Below, in pieces: positions 1 to 8,397 of a stretch of 64,000 nucleotides of DNA (positions within the stretch are counted from its first letter, which is position 1; each line of letters starts with the position of its first letter). Below the pieces are notes generated by a model. That model was not told the DNA's origin. It made no database searches and was given only the letters and a program-made list of their open reading frames with translations. Origin of the DNA: Methylobacterium sp. UNC378MF (GTDB taxonomy: Bacteria; Pseudomonadota; Alphaproteobacteria; Rhizobiales; Beijerinckiaceae); contig NZ_FMWU01000005.1 of the NCBI RefSeq assembly GCF_900103195.1, forward strand, positions 62,001 to 126,000, read 5' to 3'. A program made the position numbers and the translations under genes.

Positions 1-171
1 TGCCGCCGACGGGCGCGGCAGCAACGTCCGCTCTTTCGCGTTGCTGCCCGAAAGCGGAACAGCCAAGATCCACTCTGTGCTGCCATTCTTCTACGGGCTC
101 GAAGGCGACGTTGGCTCGCCATGCAGCACGCAGCAGAGATGGGCGTTTGGCACATCCAGCGAGGCGGTCCG

Positions 172-837
172 ATGTCCTGGCAACTACACTGGCTTGAGGC
201 ATCCGGCGATCTGGGGCCCTGGCGTAGCACCATCGCCGAGGAGGTCGAGATCGCTCGGAAGGCTGTGGCGGGCGTGCTGCCAATATCGCCGCTCGACATC
301 CTCGTGCAGCGCTTGCCCGGCGCGGTGATCCCGGAAACAGGCACGACGGGACAGGCCATGCGTGCTGGCCTGTTTTTCCTCACCATCGATCCCGACAACC
401 CCAACTTCGCGCGCGCGCTGCGTGATGGGGATCTACGCCGGACCGTAGCGCACGAAGCCCACCACTGCATGCGCATGGCCGGTCCCGGTTACGGCTGGAC
501 GCTGGGTGAGGCCCTTGTGAGCGAGGGCTTGGCGGGGCAGTTCGTCAGCCGCCTGTTCAACTCACCGCCAGAGCCGTGGGAATGCGCCGTGACCGACGAG
601 GTGCTCGCGGCCAACTTGCCGGACAACGCGACACTCGTATGCAACGGCCACGATCACCGAGCTTGGTTCTTCGGCTTCGGGGGTCGGTATCCGCGCTGGC
701 TCGGCTATACCCTCGGCTACCGCATCGTGGGAGATTGGCTGGAAACGAACGTGAGCATAGGCGGCGATATCTGGATCACCGTCCCCGCGCACGAGGTCAT
801 CGAAGCAGCCCGGGGACGAACGCTGTCGAACCTCTGA
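172..837 (+). CDS. DUF2268-type putative zinc protease
   Basis: About 221 residues. A zinc-metallopeptidase signature is visible: HEAHH at residues 94-98, then a downstream glutamate in 'GEALVSEGLA' (about E118) at the spacing seen in DUF2268 predicted Zn-dependent proteases. The family is known for the HExxH-like motif plus the 'EGLA' third ligand; the substrate is unknown. No signal peptide is visible, so it is probably cytoplasmic. The frame is open from 121, but the ATG at 172 is preferred because a GAGGCGG ribosome-binding-like stretch precedes it. It stands alone before an ArsR gene. Confidence 0.7.
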   Translation: MSWQLHWLEASGDLGPWRSTIAEEVEIARKAVAGVLPISPLDILVQRLPGAVIPETGTTGQAMRAGLFFLTIDPDNPNFARALRDGDLRRTVAHEAHHCMRMAGPGYGWTLGEALVSEGLAGQFVSRLFNSPPEPWECAVTDEVLAANLPDNATLVCNGHDHRAWFFGFGGRYPRWLGYTLGYRIVGDWLETNVSIGGDIWITVPAHEVIEAARGRTLSNL

Positions 838-1046
838 AATCGGATGAGCTACGTCTGCATCGGCAGGCTGGTGGTAGGATGGCGCCATTCAACGAGCTTC
901 ACTGGCGTGGCACGTTGGCTGATCCCACGCCAATCGCCTCTCTCGAAAGCACGCAATGATTGTCTGGGAGGTGCGCCCGTCCTTGCGACAACCATGGCGA
1001 TTTCAGGCGGCACCGTTGCCTCTTGCGTGAACCATCGAAGCCTGAA

Positions 1047-1403
1047 ATGCTCAACCAGATGGTTGAGCAATCGCATCCAGGTTTGAATGGCGTTTTCCAT
1101 GCCCTCGCGGATCCGACTCGCAGGGCTATGGTCCGCCAACTCGCGTCTGGCCAGCGCACCGTATCCGAACTCGCCGAGCCCCACGCCATGTCGCTGGCCG
1201 CCGCCTCCAAGCACGTGAAGGTCCTGGAGGGAGCCGGCCTAATTCGCCGGGAGATCGAGGGACGGGTGCATCACTGCTCGCTCGAGCGGCTGCCGCTTCA
1301 GCAGGCTCTCTCCTGGTTGCGCACCTACACAGAGTTTTGGGACGAACGCCTCGATGCTCTCGAGGGCCTTCTGAACTCCGAGGACGACGATGACCGACAC
1401 TGA
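1047..1403 (+). CDS. ArsR-family transcriptional regulator
   Basis: About 118 residues forming one winged helix: 'HALADPTRRAMVRQL' is the classic ArsR opening, and 'AASKHVKVLEGAGLI' is the recognition helix followed by the wing 'EIEGRVHHCSLE'. No CxC metal site is present, so this is not an arsenic or metal sensor of the standard kind. The frame is open further upstream, but the family normally begins just before the 'ALADPTRR' helix, so the ATG at 1047 is chosen. It overlaps the next gene by 14 bases. An ArsR regulator followed by an SRPBCC (AHSA1-like) protein is a very common pair, and the two are probably co-translated. Confidence 0.85.
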   Translation: MLNQMVEQSHPGLNGVFHALADPTRRAMVRQLASGQRTVSELAEPHAMSLAAASKHVKVLEGAGLIRREIEGRVHHCSLERLPLQQALSWLRTYTEFWDERLDALEGLLNSEDDDDRH

Positions 1404-1836
1404 GCCCGCCGTCGTCATTGAGCGTATCTTCCGAGCCTCCTGCGACAAGCTCTACCAAGGCTGGACCGACCCCGTGATGCTCCAGCGTTGGCTCGCGCCG
1501 GGCGCGAACGTCGTAGAGCACGCCGAGACGGACCTGCGCGTCGGTGGCCGGTTCCAGTTGCAGACCCGCGGGCCTGACGGCGCGCAGCACCGCATCAGCG
1601 GCCGCTATCAGGTGCTCGAACCGGGCCGGCGCATCGTCCAGACCTGGATCTATGACGGCCCCCTCGACCTGCTGCGCGGCGAGGAGACGTTGCTCCAGAT
1701 CGACTTCACCCCACGAGATGACGGCACCAGCGAGATGCGCCTGACCCACAGGCGGATCGCCCGTGCGGACATCCGCGAGGCCTACCGGGAGGATTGGCCG
1801 AGCTGCTTCGACAAGCTCGAACCCTTGCTCCACTAG
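1390..1836 (+). CDS. SRPBCC / AHSA1-domain protein
   Basis: About 148 residues with the START-like hydrophobic-cavity fold of the AHSA1 family: 'IERIFRASCDKLYQGWTDP' at the N-terminus, 'RWLAPG', 'GGRFQL', 'GRYQVLEPGRRIVQTW' and a C-terminal helix. The family binds small hydrophobic ligands and is usually encoded with an ArsR regulator, as here. The ligand is unknown. The start lies inside the ArsR gene, which fits translational coupling. Confidence 0.8.
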   Translation: MTDTEPAVVIERIFRASCDKLYQGWTDPVMLQRWLAPGANVVEHAETDLRVGGRFQLQTRGPDGAQHRISGRYQVLEPGRRIVQTWIYDGPLDLLRGEETLLQIDFTPRDDGTSEMRLTHRRIARADIREAYREDWPSCFDKLEPLLH

Positions 1837-1858
1837 AAAACGAAAACGAGGAAACGCC

Positions 1859-2095
1859 ATGTCGAAACAAGGCTCACCTGCGCCGCTCCGGCGCGGGATC
1901 GTCAAGCTATGGTTCGCGCTTGACGCCGTCGTCGCGCTGGCTCCGCCGCTCTACTGGGCAGCAAACGGCCGCACCGCCCCAATCGCCGGGATCCCGGTGG
2001 CGCTCTTCTACTTCCTGGCCGTCAGCCTCTGCATCACCGCGAGCCTGATCGCTGCCTACCTGCTCGATACAGCCGACGAGGAGAGCGCGGCATGA
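1859..2095 (+). CDS. Small two-helix membrane protein (DUF3311-like symporter partner)
   Basis: About 78 residues with two hydrophobic segments ('LWFALDAVVALAPPLYW' and 'IPVALFYFLAVSLCITASL'). Its stop overlaps the ATG of the symporter (ATGA). Short DUF3311-like proteins of this shape commonly precede sodium:solute symporters and are thought to be accessory subunits. The call rests on size, topology and position rather than on a clear motif. A GAGGAAAC ribosome-binding-like stretch sits just before the ATG. Confidence 0.65.
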   Translation: MSKQGSPAPLRRGIVKLWFALDAVVALAPPLYWAANGRTAPIAGIPVALFYFLAVSLCITASLIAAYLLDTADEESAA

Positions 2096-3603
2096 TCATC
2101 ACCTTCGGCCTGCTCGCCCTGTTCTTCGTCGGCGTCGTCTGGGTGCTCCAGCGCAACCGCACCGTCGATCAGTCCTTCACCGACTATGCCGTGGGGGGGC
2201 GCTCGTTCGGCGCGCGCTACCAGGCGATGTCGTTCCTCAACACTTGGTATCCCGGCTCGATGTTCACCGCCTTCGGCGCGCTGTCGGTCACGGCCGGTGT
2301 GATGTCGTTCTACGTCCTGTCCTACTCGCTCCTGACCGTGGTGCTGCTGTTCGTCCTCGCCCGGCCCGTCTGGATCTGGGGCAAGGCCTACGACTTGCGC
2401 ACCCAGGGCGACCTGTTCGCGCTGCGCTACGGCTCACGCCACATCCGAACGATCGCGGCCCTGATCGGCATCGTCTCGGGCCTGCCCTGGTTGGTGCTGG
2501 GCATGCAGGCGCTTGGCAACCTGTTCCAAGCCATGTCGCTCGGTGTGCTGTCCTTCTCGGCTTCAGTCGTGATCGGCGTGCTCGTCATCGCCCTGCGGCA
2601 GGTCTGGACGGTGCGCATGGGCATGCGCGGCGTCGTCATTTCCGACTATCTGCAAGGGATCGTCGCCTACATCGGCGGCGGCCTGATGCTCCTCGGCCTG
2701 ATCGTCTGGCTGGTGGTAGCCCGGGGCAGCACGCTCGCCACGCTCGATCCCAAGATGTTCGCGATCCCGAGTTTCGGCTCCAAGGAGGGCCCGCTCTACC
2801 TGTTCGCGTTGATGTTCACCGGCGCGCTCGGCGGCTGGTGCTGGCCCTACATCTTCGTGCGCCTGTTCACGGCCGACGGCGTGCACAGCCTGAAGAAGTC
2901 GGCCGCCCTCGCCGTGCCGCTGACTTTCCTGTTCGGTGTTGCGCTGCTGATCTTCGGCATGCTCGCGTCCAAGGTGCCGGAAGCGGTGGCCAAGCCCGAC
3001 GACGTCTGGTTCATCGTCTCCGAGCAGGCTGGTGGCCTCGTGCTCCTGGGACTGGCCGGCGTCGTGTTGCTGGCCGCCTCGATGGGGCATACGGACGGCA
3101 ACATCCAAGCCTACGGCGCGCAGCTCGCCAACGACCTCGTCGGCAACTACGTCGCCCTTGACCAGCGCCAGATGATCGTCATCGCCAAGATCGGCATGCT
3201 GCTGCTGACCCTGCTCGCGTCCTGGCTTGCCACCCTGACGCTGCCGGCGCTGTTCTCGCTGGCGGTGCTGGCCTACCAGGGCATCATCCAACTCTCGATC
3301 CCGCAGTTCCTGGGCATCTTCTGGAAGCGCGGGAACCGACACGGCGCATTCGCCGGCATGATCCTCGGGTTCATCACGGCGGTCGGGCTGGAGCTCGCTT
3401 ATGGCGGCCACTTGCCGTTCGGTTACGGCTTGACCTCCGGCTGCTTTGGCCTCGCCGTCAACGTGCTCATCTACGTGGCCTGCGCCTACCTGCTGCCGCA
3501 CGCAGCCGAGGAGCAGCAACGGGTCGAGGAGCTGTTCGCGGTCGTGCAGGCTAGGAGAGCAGGGCAAGTGGTGGATCCGCAGAGCCGACCGGTTCTGGCC
3601 TGA
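2092..3603 (+). CDS. Sodium:solute symporter (SSS family)
   Basis: 503 residues, highly hydrophobic, about 13 predicted membrane spans, the usual size for the SSS family. Family features include 'DYAVGGRSFGARYQAMSFLNTWYPGSMFTAFG' in two parts near the N-terminus, 'LRTQGDLFALRYGS' and 'AAIASMGHTDGN'-like helices (here 'LLAASMGHTDGN'). It should import an organic solute, often a carboxylate or amino acid, driven by Na+. It forms an operon with the small protein before it, and with the ArsR and SRPBCC genes by spacing. The substrate cannot be told from sequence. Confidence 0.85.
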   Translation: MIITFGLLALFFVGVVWVLQRNRTVDQSFTDYAVGGRSFGARYQAMSFLNTWYPGSMFTAFGALSVTAGVMSFYVLSYSLLTVVLLFVLARPVWIWGKAYDLRTQGDLFALRYGSRHIRTIAALIGIVSGLPWLVLGMQALGNLFQAMSLGVLSFSASVVIGVLVIALRQVWTVRMGMRGVVISDYLQGIVAYIGGGLMLLGLIVWLVVARGSTLATLDPKMFAIPSFGSKEGPLYLFALMFTGALGGWCWPYIFVRLFTADGVHSLKKSAALAVPLTFLFGVALLIFGMLASKVPEAVAKPDDVWFIVSEQAGGLVLLGLAGVVLLAASMGHTDGNIQAYGAQLANDLVGNYVALDQRQMIVIAKIGMLLLTLLASWLATLTLPALFSLAVLAYQGIIQLSIPQFLGIFWKRGNRHGAFAGMILGFITAVGLELAYGGHLPFGYGLTSGCFGLAVNVLIYVACAYLLPHAAEEQQRVEELFAVVQARRAGQVVDPQSRPVLA

Positions 3604-3701
3604 GGAAGCTCGCCACGGACGGCTTCTACACGCTCGAGCCAACGAGAGTTGCAGGACAGTCTAGGCACGCGTCGGCTTGTCCACGTCCAGTATGAACGCA
3701 T

Positions 3702-4064
3702 TCAGCCTTTCAAGAGGGAGGCCCGGATTGCCTTGACGGCGCGAGGAACGCGTCGGGCAATCTCGGCCTCCATCAGGCTCATGTGGCAGGCGTCTCGCTC
3801 AATGCCCAGCTCCTGGGCGAGCAGCGTGTAGGCGATCTCCCGATCGACAAGGCCCTCCTTCCAGAGCGGATCGAAGAAGCGGTGGGCGTTCTGCCTGGCA
3901 CGGACGCGTGCGCCATGAGCTTGGTGACCAGCCTCGTCGCGGAGTGGCTTGCTGCCGTTTGACCACAACCCACACGGCTCACAGCGGCTCTTCCGGCCCT
4001 TCGGTGTCAGTGTCTGGGTCGCCGGTTGCCCACAGCGGGGGCAGATCGGGATGGGCTTCGCCAC
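3702..4064 (-). CDS. Zinc-finger-containing protein (DUF3268-like)
   Basis: About 120 residues. The N-terminus has a zinc ribbon, 'CPRCGQPATQTL' followed by 'RCEPCGLW', giving two CxxC pairs. The rest is helical and contains 'FFDPLWKEGLVDREIAYTLLAQELG', split here as a motif around 'HRFFDPLW'. DUF3268-like zinc-finger proteins of this length are frequent in phages and mobile elements. Role unknown. It points away from the repeat-bearing intergenic region beside it and is convergent with the symporter. Confidence 0.6.
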   Translation of the reverse strand: MAKPIPICPRCGQPATQTLTPKGRKSRCEPCGLWSNGSKPLRDEAGHQAHGARVRARQNAHRFFDPLWKEGLVDREIAYTLLAQELGIERDACHMSLMEAEIARRVPRAVKAIRASLLKG

Positions 4065-4670
4065 GCTTCCAAGTCTCCAAGTTGTCTAGCAGGCGGACAA
4101 CGTGTCCCCCTAGTGTCCTGAAGAGCTAAATACGACCAATGCGATTTTGTCCGGTTTTGTCCCCCGCGTGTCCCCTAGGTGTCCCCTAGATGTCCGCTGC
4201 GATCGTGATTTATCACCAAAACGGACAAGTTGGATGTAGCCTGATTGAGGCGGTCACCTAGGAGAGCATGCTCGCATTCTACTTTTCGCCCATGTGCGAA
4301 TGAGCGAAAAAGGTCTTCCTGCCGGGCCCGACAAAATTTGCGAGCGCTGATCCCGAAATTCGCCTTGGCTGCTCGGCTCGTCGACGCGGTCACACCCGAG
4401 GATCTGGTGGGGAACTGGAGAGCGTGGCTGCTTGGTAGCGGCCCCTTCCTCCGTCGCACTCGAGCGGCGCTGGACGGGCGCACTGCTGCCAGCACCGCGG
4501 TCGAGCCACTCGGCCATTTCAGCGCCATCTGATATCAGGCGAAGCTAAGTGTCTGCCGCGCAAGGAGACACCGGCCTGCATCGGGCGATTTGTTAGTGTT
4601 TTGTTCTCGTGCACGGCCTGTTAGGATCACGCTAGGTATACGGGGATGACGCGGTCAGAAGGGGAGGGCT
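4065..4670. other. Gene-free interval with short repeats
   Basis: About 600 bases without a convincing gene: open frames on both strands lack family resemblance or ribosome sites. The left part (about 4099-4195) holds the TGTCC/CCTAG repeats annotated separately. The right part should carry the ietA promoter; a GGGGAGGG ribosome-binding stretch lies directly before ietA, but no clear -35/-10 pair could be chosen. Confidence 0.5.
4099..4195. repeat. Short direct repeats around GTGTCCCCTAG
   Basis: GTGTCCCCTAG occurs twice head to tail at 4168-4178 and 4179-4189, followed by a partial ATGTCC copy. A variant, GTGTCCCCCTAG, lies near 4102-4113, and TTTTGTCC occurs twice at about 4145-4161. The array looks like a cluster of protein-binding sites (operator or iteron). 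It is too short and irregular to be a CRISPR. Confidence 0.5.
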
Positions 4671-5681
4671 ATGTCGACCAAGCAGCTACTCGCCCTTCTG
4701 AGCTCGCACGTCGATGGTGACGACGAGCAGGTTCTCTCCATCGCGCTGCAGGTGGCCGCCCAAGAAGCGCGGCAGGGCCGGACCGACGAAGCCGAGCAGC
4801 TGAAGCGGCTTGTGAAGAAGGCTCGCGATCAGCAGCGGATCGGGCGACCTGTGTCAGGGCAAACGCCGATCCCGATGGCCCGCCCACGTGGTGAGCTTCA
4901 GGGCCTCGTCGAGAGCACCTACCCCAAGGTGACGTTGGCGAGCATGGTGCTGGCTGACAGTGCGCGCGCTCGGCTGAGCCGCATCGTGCGGCAGCAGCAG
5001 GAGCGCGCCGCTCTTCGTGAGCACGGTCAGACACCGCCCGCTCACATCCTCCTCGTGGGGCCGCCTGGCACCGGCAAGACGATGACGGCCGCAGCTTTGG
5101 CCGGTGAGCTGAGGCTCCCACTCTTCACCGTTCGCCTGGAGTCCGTGTTCAGCCGCTTCTTAGGTGAAACAGCCGCGAAGCTAAGGGTCTTGTTCGACCA
5201 GGTGGCTCAGACCCGCGGGGTCTACCTCCTCGATGAGTTCGACGCTCTTGGGGCTCGGCGTGGCGAGCCGAACGACGTCGGTGAGATCCGCCGCGTGCTC
5301 AACTCCGTGCTGACCTTCATGGAGGAGCCGAACGCGACTGACAGCCTCGTGCTAGCAGCGACTAATCATGTCGAGATCCTCGACGAAGCCCTTGCGCGCA
5401 GGTTCGAGGAGGTGATCGAGTATGGACTACCTGATCCAGCCGCAGCCAAGAGCCTGCTGGAGCGTCGCCTGGGTCGTTACAAACTGAATGCGAAGTCCTG
5501 GTCGACCCTCAAACCAGCCTATGAAGGGCTGAGCCAGGCCGAGCTTGTCCGGGCGGCGGATGCCGTTATTCGCGACGCCATTCTCGAAGGCACTCTCACC
5601 GTGGAAACCGCTGCATTGCGCTCGGCCCTTCAAGATCGACAGACTCTCAGGGGCAAATTTAGGCGAGCTTCAACCTCTTAG
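4671..5681 (+). CDS. ietA: AAA+ ATPase, IetA-like (IetAS anti-phage system)
   Basis: 336 residues. Residues 1-110 are helical and unfamiliar. A CDC48/FtsH-type AAA+ module follows: Walker A GPPGTGKT (130-137), Walker B YLLDEFD (185-191), sensor 1 ATNH (230-233) and an arginine pair RR (243-244) before 'FEEVIEYGLPD'. It is followed after 56 bases by a subtilisin-like protease on the same strand. An AAA+ ATPase paired with a subtilase is the known layout of the IetAS defence system, so this is called IetA. The inferred role is ATP-driven sensing or remodelling of a target for the protease. The start is well supported by GGGGAGGGCT before the ATG. Confidence 0.75.
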   Translation: MSTKQLLALLSSHVDGDDEQVLSIALQVAAQEARQGRTDEAEQLKRLVKKARDQQRIGRPVSGQTPIPMARPRGELQGLVESTYPKVTLASMVLADSARARLSRIVRQQQERAALREHGQTPPAHILLVGPPGTGKTMTAAALAGELRLPLFTVRLESVFSRFLGETAAKLRVLFDQVAQTRGVYLLDEFDALGARRGEPNDVGEIRRVLNSVLTFMEEPNATDSLVLAATNHVEILDEALARRFEEVIEYGLPDPAAAKSLLERRLGRYKLNAKSWSTLKPAYEGLSQAELVRAADAVIRDAILEGTLTVETAALRSALQDRQTLRGKFRRASTS

Positions 5682-5737
5682 CATCGAATATTGTTTTCAT
5701 ACAAATATAGGGACATACGTTATAGGAATTTAATTTG

Positions 5738-8275
5738 ATGGCTGATGATAGTTACAGCGCTCGAGATCTACAGCACATTGCAATCGGAAAATTTAGAGAA
5801 ACTTTCAAATTCAAACCGCCGACGAGAGAGCAAAATCGAGAGCCTCTTCGTTCCGACTACGCCGCGCACGCCGCTTCGCTCATCGACCAGCTTGCCGCCG
5901 CAATGGCGAGCTTGCCCTCGGGCGGCGGCCCTAGGCTTCAAATCGCTAATCTCAAACCCGGCGCGCTTGTTGAGATAGCAACGAGAGCGCCCGACGAGAA
6001 ATCTCGCACGAAGGCGGCTAAGGTGCCGTCTGGATTGGACTTTCTCAAGCAGGGGATCGTGATCCTGCGGACTGAGCGCCGCGATGATCGCACGGAACAT
6101 GCTGTGTGGTTCGTGCCGGACGATGCACAGGCGTTCTTGGAGAACCGCATCAAGCAATACGGCCGCGACCCTGGTAATCGGGAGCGACCTGACGTCGAGA
6201 AGTTCGAGCTCATTGAGAGTTTGGACGCAGCAGCACCCGCGCTGCTCTTTACAGGTGCCGTCGACTTCTCTGCCCCGGACACCTTCTGGTGGGAGCTGTG
6301 GGTGCGCGGACAAAAGCCTCTGGTGGCCAGCCTCGCCGCACATGCCCGCGCTGCCAACTTCGACGTCCACCCCGACACGCTCGAGTTCCCGGACACGACC
6401 GTGCTCTACGTCCATGCCACCGTCGCCGCGCTCCTCGTATTTGCGAGCCAAGTCCCCGGTGCGATCACCGAAGTTCGCCGCGCGATGGGCACGATTGAGC
6501 CCTTTCTGGACCAGCGAGACGGGAAGATCGGGCAGCACGACTTCGTCGAAGACCTAGTCGGCCGTGTCACTCCACCGCCCACTGAAGCCCCGACCGTCTG
6601 CGTGCTCGACACCGGGGTCAGTGCCGCTCATCCGCTGCTGGCGCCCGGCCTGCAAGGAGCGTGGGCCTACAACGAAGTCTGGGGCGTCGATGATCACCAT
6701 CGGCATGGTGGTCATGGCACCGGCTTAGTCGGCTTGGCGCTCTATGGTGATCTTGAGTTGCTGATGAACAGCGCCGCGCCGGTGGTGCTGGCCCACAGCG
6801 CGGAGTCGATGAAGCTCCTTCCGCCGCCCGGCATTCCTGAGACGCCACCGCGAAGCTGGGGGATCTTCACCCAAGGCGCTGTTGCCTCCGCGGAGATCGA
6901 GCGGCCGGGCATCCTGCGCAGCTTCTGCTTGGCGAACTCCGCGACCTACTTCCCGCCGAGCCGTCCCTCGAGCTGGAGCGGAGCGCTCGATCAGATCGCG
7001 GCCGGCGTCATGAGGGGCGAGGTCGGTGACAATGGGCCTGACAATAACCGCTTGAGGCGGTTGATCCTCGTAGCGACCGGGAACGTGCAGCCCGGTCACC
7101 GCACTGAGGTCGAGGCTTTGCAGCCCCTCGAGGACCCTGCCCAGAGCTGGAACGCGCTTACGGTCGGCGGCTTCACCCGCAAGGACACGCCGCCGAAGCA
7201 TCCACGCGGTTTGACGCCGGTCGTGCCGGCGAACCACCGCAGCCCGTTCAGCCTCGGCTCCCACGCGCTCCCCTACGACCTGACACCCATCAAGCCCGAG
7301 GTATTGTTCGAGGCCGGCAACATGGTCGCTGATGCCTCTGGTCACTGTGACGGGCACGATAGCGTAGCCCTGTTGACCACCGGGTCCGATGTCATCGCGG
7401 GGCCGCTGATGCCGTTCTGGGCAACGAGCGCCGCCGTGGGTATGGCCGGCAACTTCGCCGGGCGCTTGCAGGCCGCGCTCCCGGACCTTTGGCCCGAAAC
7501 GCACCGCGCTCTCACGGTCGACTCTGCGACATGGCCACAGCCGATCCGGGCCAAGCTGATTGGCACCGGTGCTCACTGGAAAACCGGCACCAAGCGGCAG
7601 AAGCAGCGGCTCTTGCGCGAGTTCGGCTACGGCGTGCCGGATTTGGAACGCGCAGTCATGTCATCACGCAACGACGTGACTTTGATCGCCCAGGCCGAGA
7701 TCCAGCCTTTCGCCCTCAACGAGGATCGGAACGGCGCCGTCTTCAACGAGATGCACTTCTACAAGCTGCCTTGGCCCCGCTTGGCCTTGCAGACACTTGA
7801 GAACGAGATCGTCACCATGAAGGTGACCCTGTCCTACTTCATAGAACCCAATCTGAGCGGAAAGGCCGCCACCCGGCCCGACACCTACCGCTCCTACGGG
7901 TTACGCTTCGCCATGAAAAAGCGCAGCGACAGTGAGCCGAGTTTCCGCGCCCGGATCAACGCCAGCCAGGCGAAGGATGGCACGGTCAGCCAGCAGGAGA
8001 GAGACGACTGGCTATTGGGATCTAAAGCCGTCGAAGCGGGCTCGCTCCATTGCGACCTATGGAGAGGCTACGCGGTCGATCTTGCAGGACACGACGGCCT
8101 CGCCGTCTATCCCGTCGGTGGCTGGTGGAAGTCGCATCTGGGTCAGAAGCGCATGAACTCTAAGGGCCGCTACGCGCTCGTAGTATCCATCTCAGCACCA
8201 GGTCAGACTGTCGATCTTCATGCCGAGGTGACTACTCTTGTCGAAGCAGCGACCGTAGAGGTGCCAGTGGCCTAG
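5738..8275 (+). CDS. ietS: Subtilisin-like serine protease, IetS-like (IetAS system)
   Basis: 845 residues. After a unique N-terminal region (about 1-285) comes an S8 peptidase: Asp in 'VCVLDTGVSAAHP' (D291), His in 'HGGHGTGLVGLALYG' (H326), an oxyanion-type 'LVATGN' (N449) and the serine in 'FWATSAAVGMAG' (S564). The usual GTSxA is ATSAA here, and the proline that normally follows is absent, a divergence worth noting. There is no signal peptide, so it probably acts in the cytoplasm with the upstream AAA+ protein. About 270 residues after the catalytic serine form an unrecognised C-terminal domain. The ATG at 5738 is used in preference to the overlapping TTG at 5735. Confidence 0.78.
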   Translation: MADDSYSARDLQHIAIGKFRETFKFKPPTREQNREPLRSDYAAHAASLIDQLAAAMASLPSGGGPRLQIANLKPGALVEIATRAPDEKSRTKAAKVPSGLDFLKQGIVILRTERRDDRTEHAVWFVPDDAQAFLENRIKQYGRDPGNRERPDVEKFELIESLDAAAPALLFTGAVDFSAPDTFWWELWVRGQKPLVASLAAHARAANFDVHPDTLEFPDTTVLYVHATVAALLVFASQVPGAITEVRRAMGTIEPFLDQRDGKIGQHDFVEDLVGRVTPPPTEAPTVCVLDTGVSAAHPLLAPGLQGAWAYNEVWGVDDHHRHGGHGTGLVGLALYGDLELLMNSAAPVVLAHSAESMKLLPPPGIPETPPRSWGIFTQGAVASAEIERPGILRSFCLANSATYFPPSRPSSWSGALDQIAAGVMRGEVGDNGPDNNRLRRLILVATGNVQPGHRTEVEALQPLEDPAQSWNALTVGGFTRKDTPPKHPRGLTPVVPANHRSPFSLGSHALPYDLTPIKPEVLFEAGNMVADASGHCDGHDSVALLTTGSDVIAGPLMPFWATSAAVGMAGNFAGRLQAALPDLWPETHRALTVDSATWPQPIRAKLIGTGAHWKTGTKRQKQRLLREFGYGVPDLERAVMSSRNDVTLIAQAEIQPFALNEDRNGAVFNEMHFYKLPWPRLALQTLENEIVTMKVTLSYFIEPNLSGKAATRPDTYRSYGLRFAMKKRSDSEPSFRARINASQAKDGTVSQQERDDWLLGSKAVEAGSLHCDLWRGYAVDLAGHDGLAVYPVGGWWKSHLGQKRMNSKGRYALVVSISAPGQTVDLHAEVTTLVEAATVEVPVA

Positions 8276-8307
8276 AGATATCTGTGCCAATGTCCTGTGA
8301 AGACAAG

Positions 8308-8337
8308 CTCTGCACTGTCGTAGCCGGCAATGCAGAG
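8308..8337. terminator. Weak inverted repeat between convergent genes
   Basis: CTCTGCA (8308-8314) and TGCAGAG (8331-8337) can pair around a 16-base loop between the converging ietS and HEPN genes. There is no T-tract, so a terminator role is only suggested by position. Confidence 0.25.
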
Positions 8338-8397
8338 ACACAGGTCGACAGACATAGATTTGTAGCGTGATTATATATCTTGGATAAGGTGAGAAAT

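Noticed and set aside
1..171. Partial gene at the left edge
   Set aside because: Several frames are open but none shows a recognisable domain; too short to assign.
4099..4195. CRISPR array
   Set aside because: Repeats are only 11 bases, directly adjacent and without spacers of even length.
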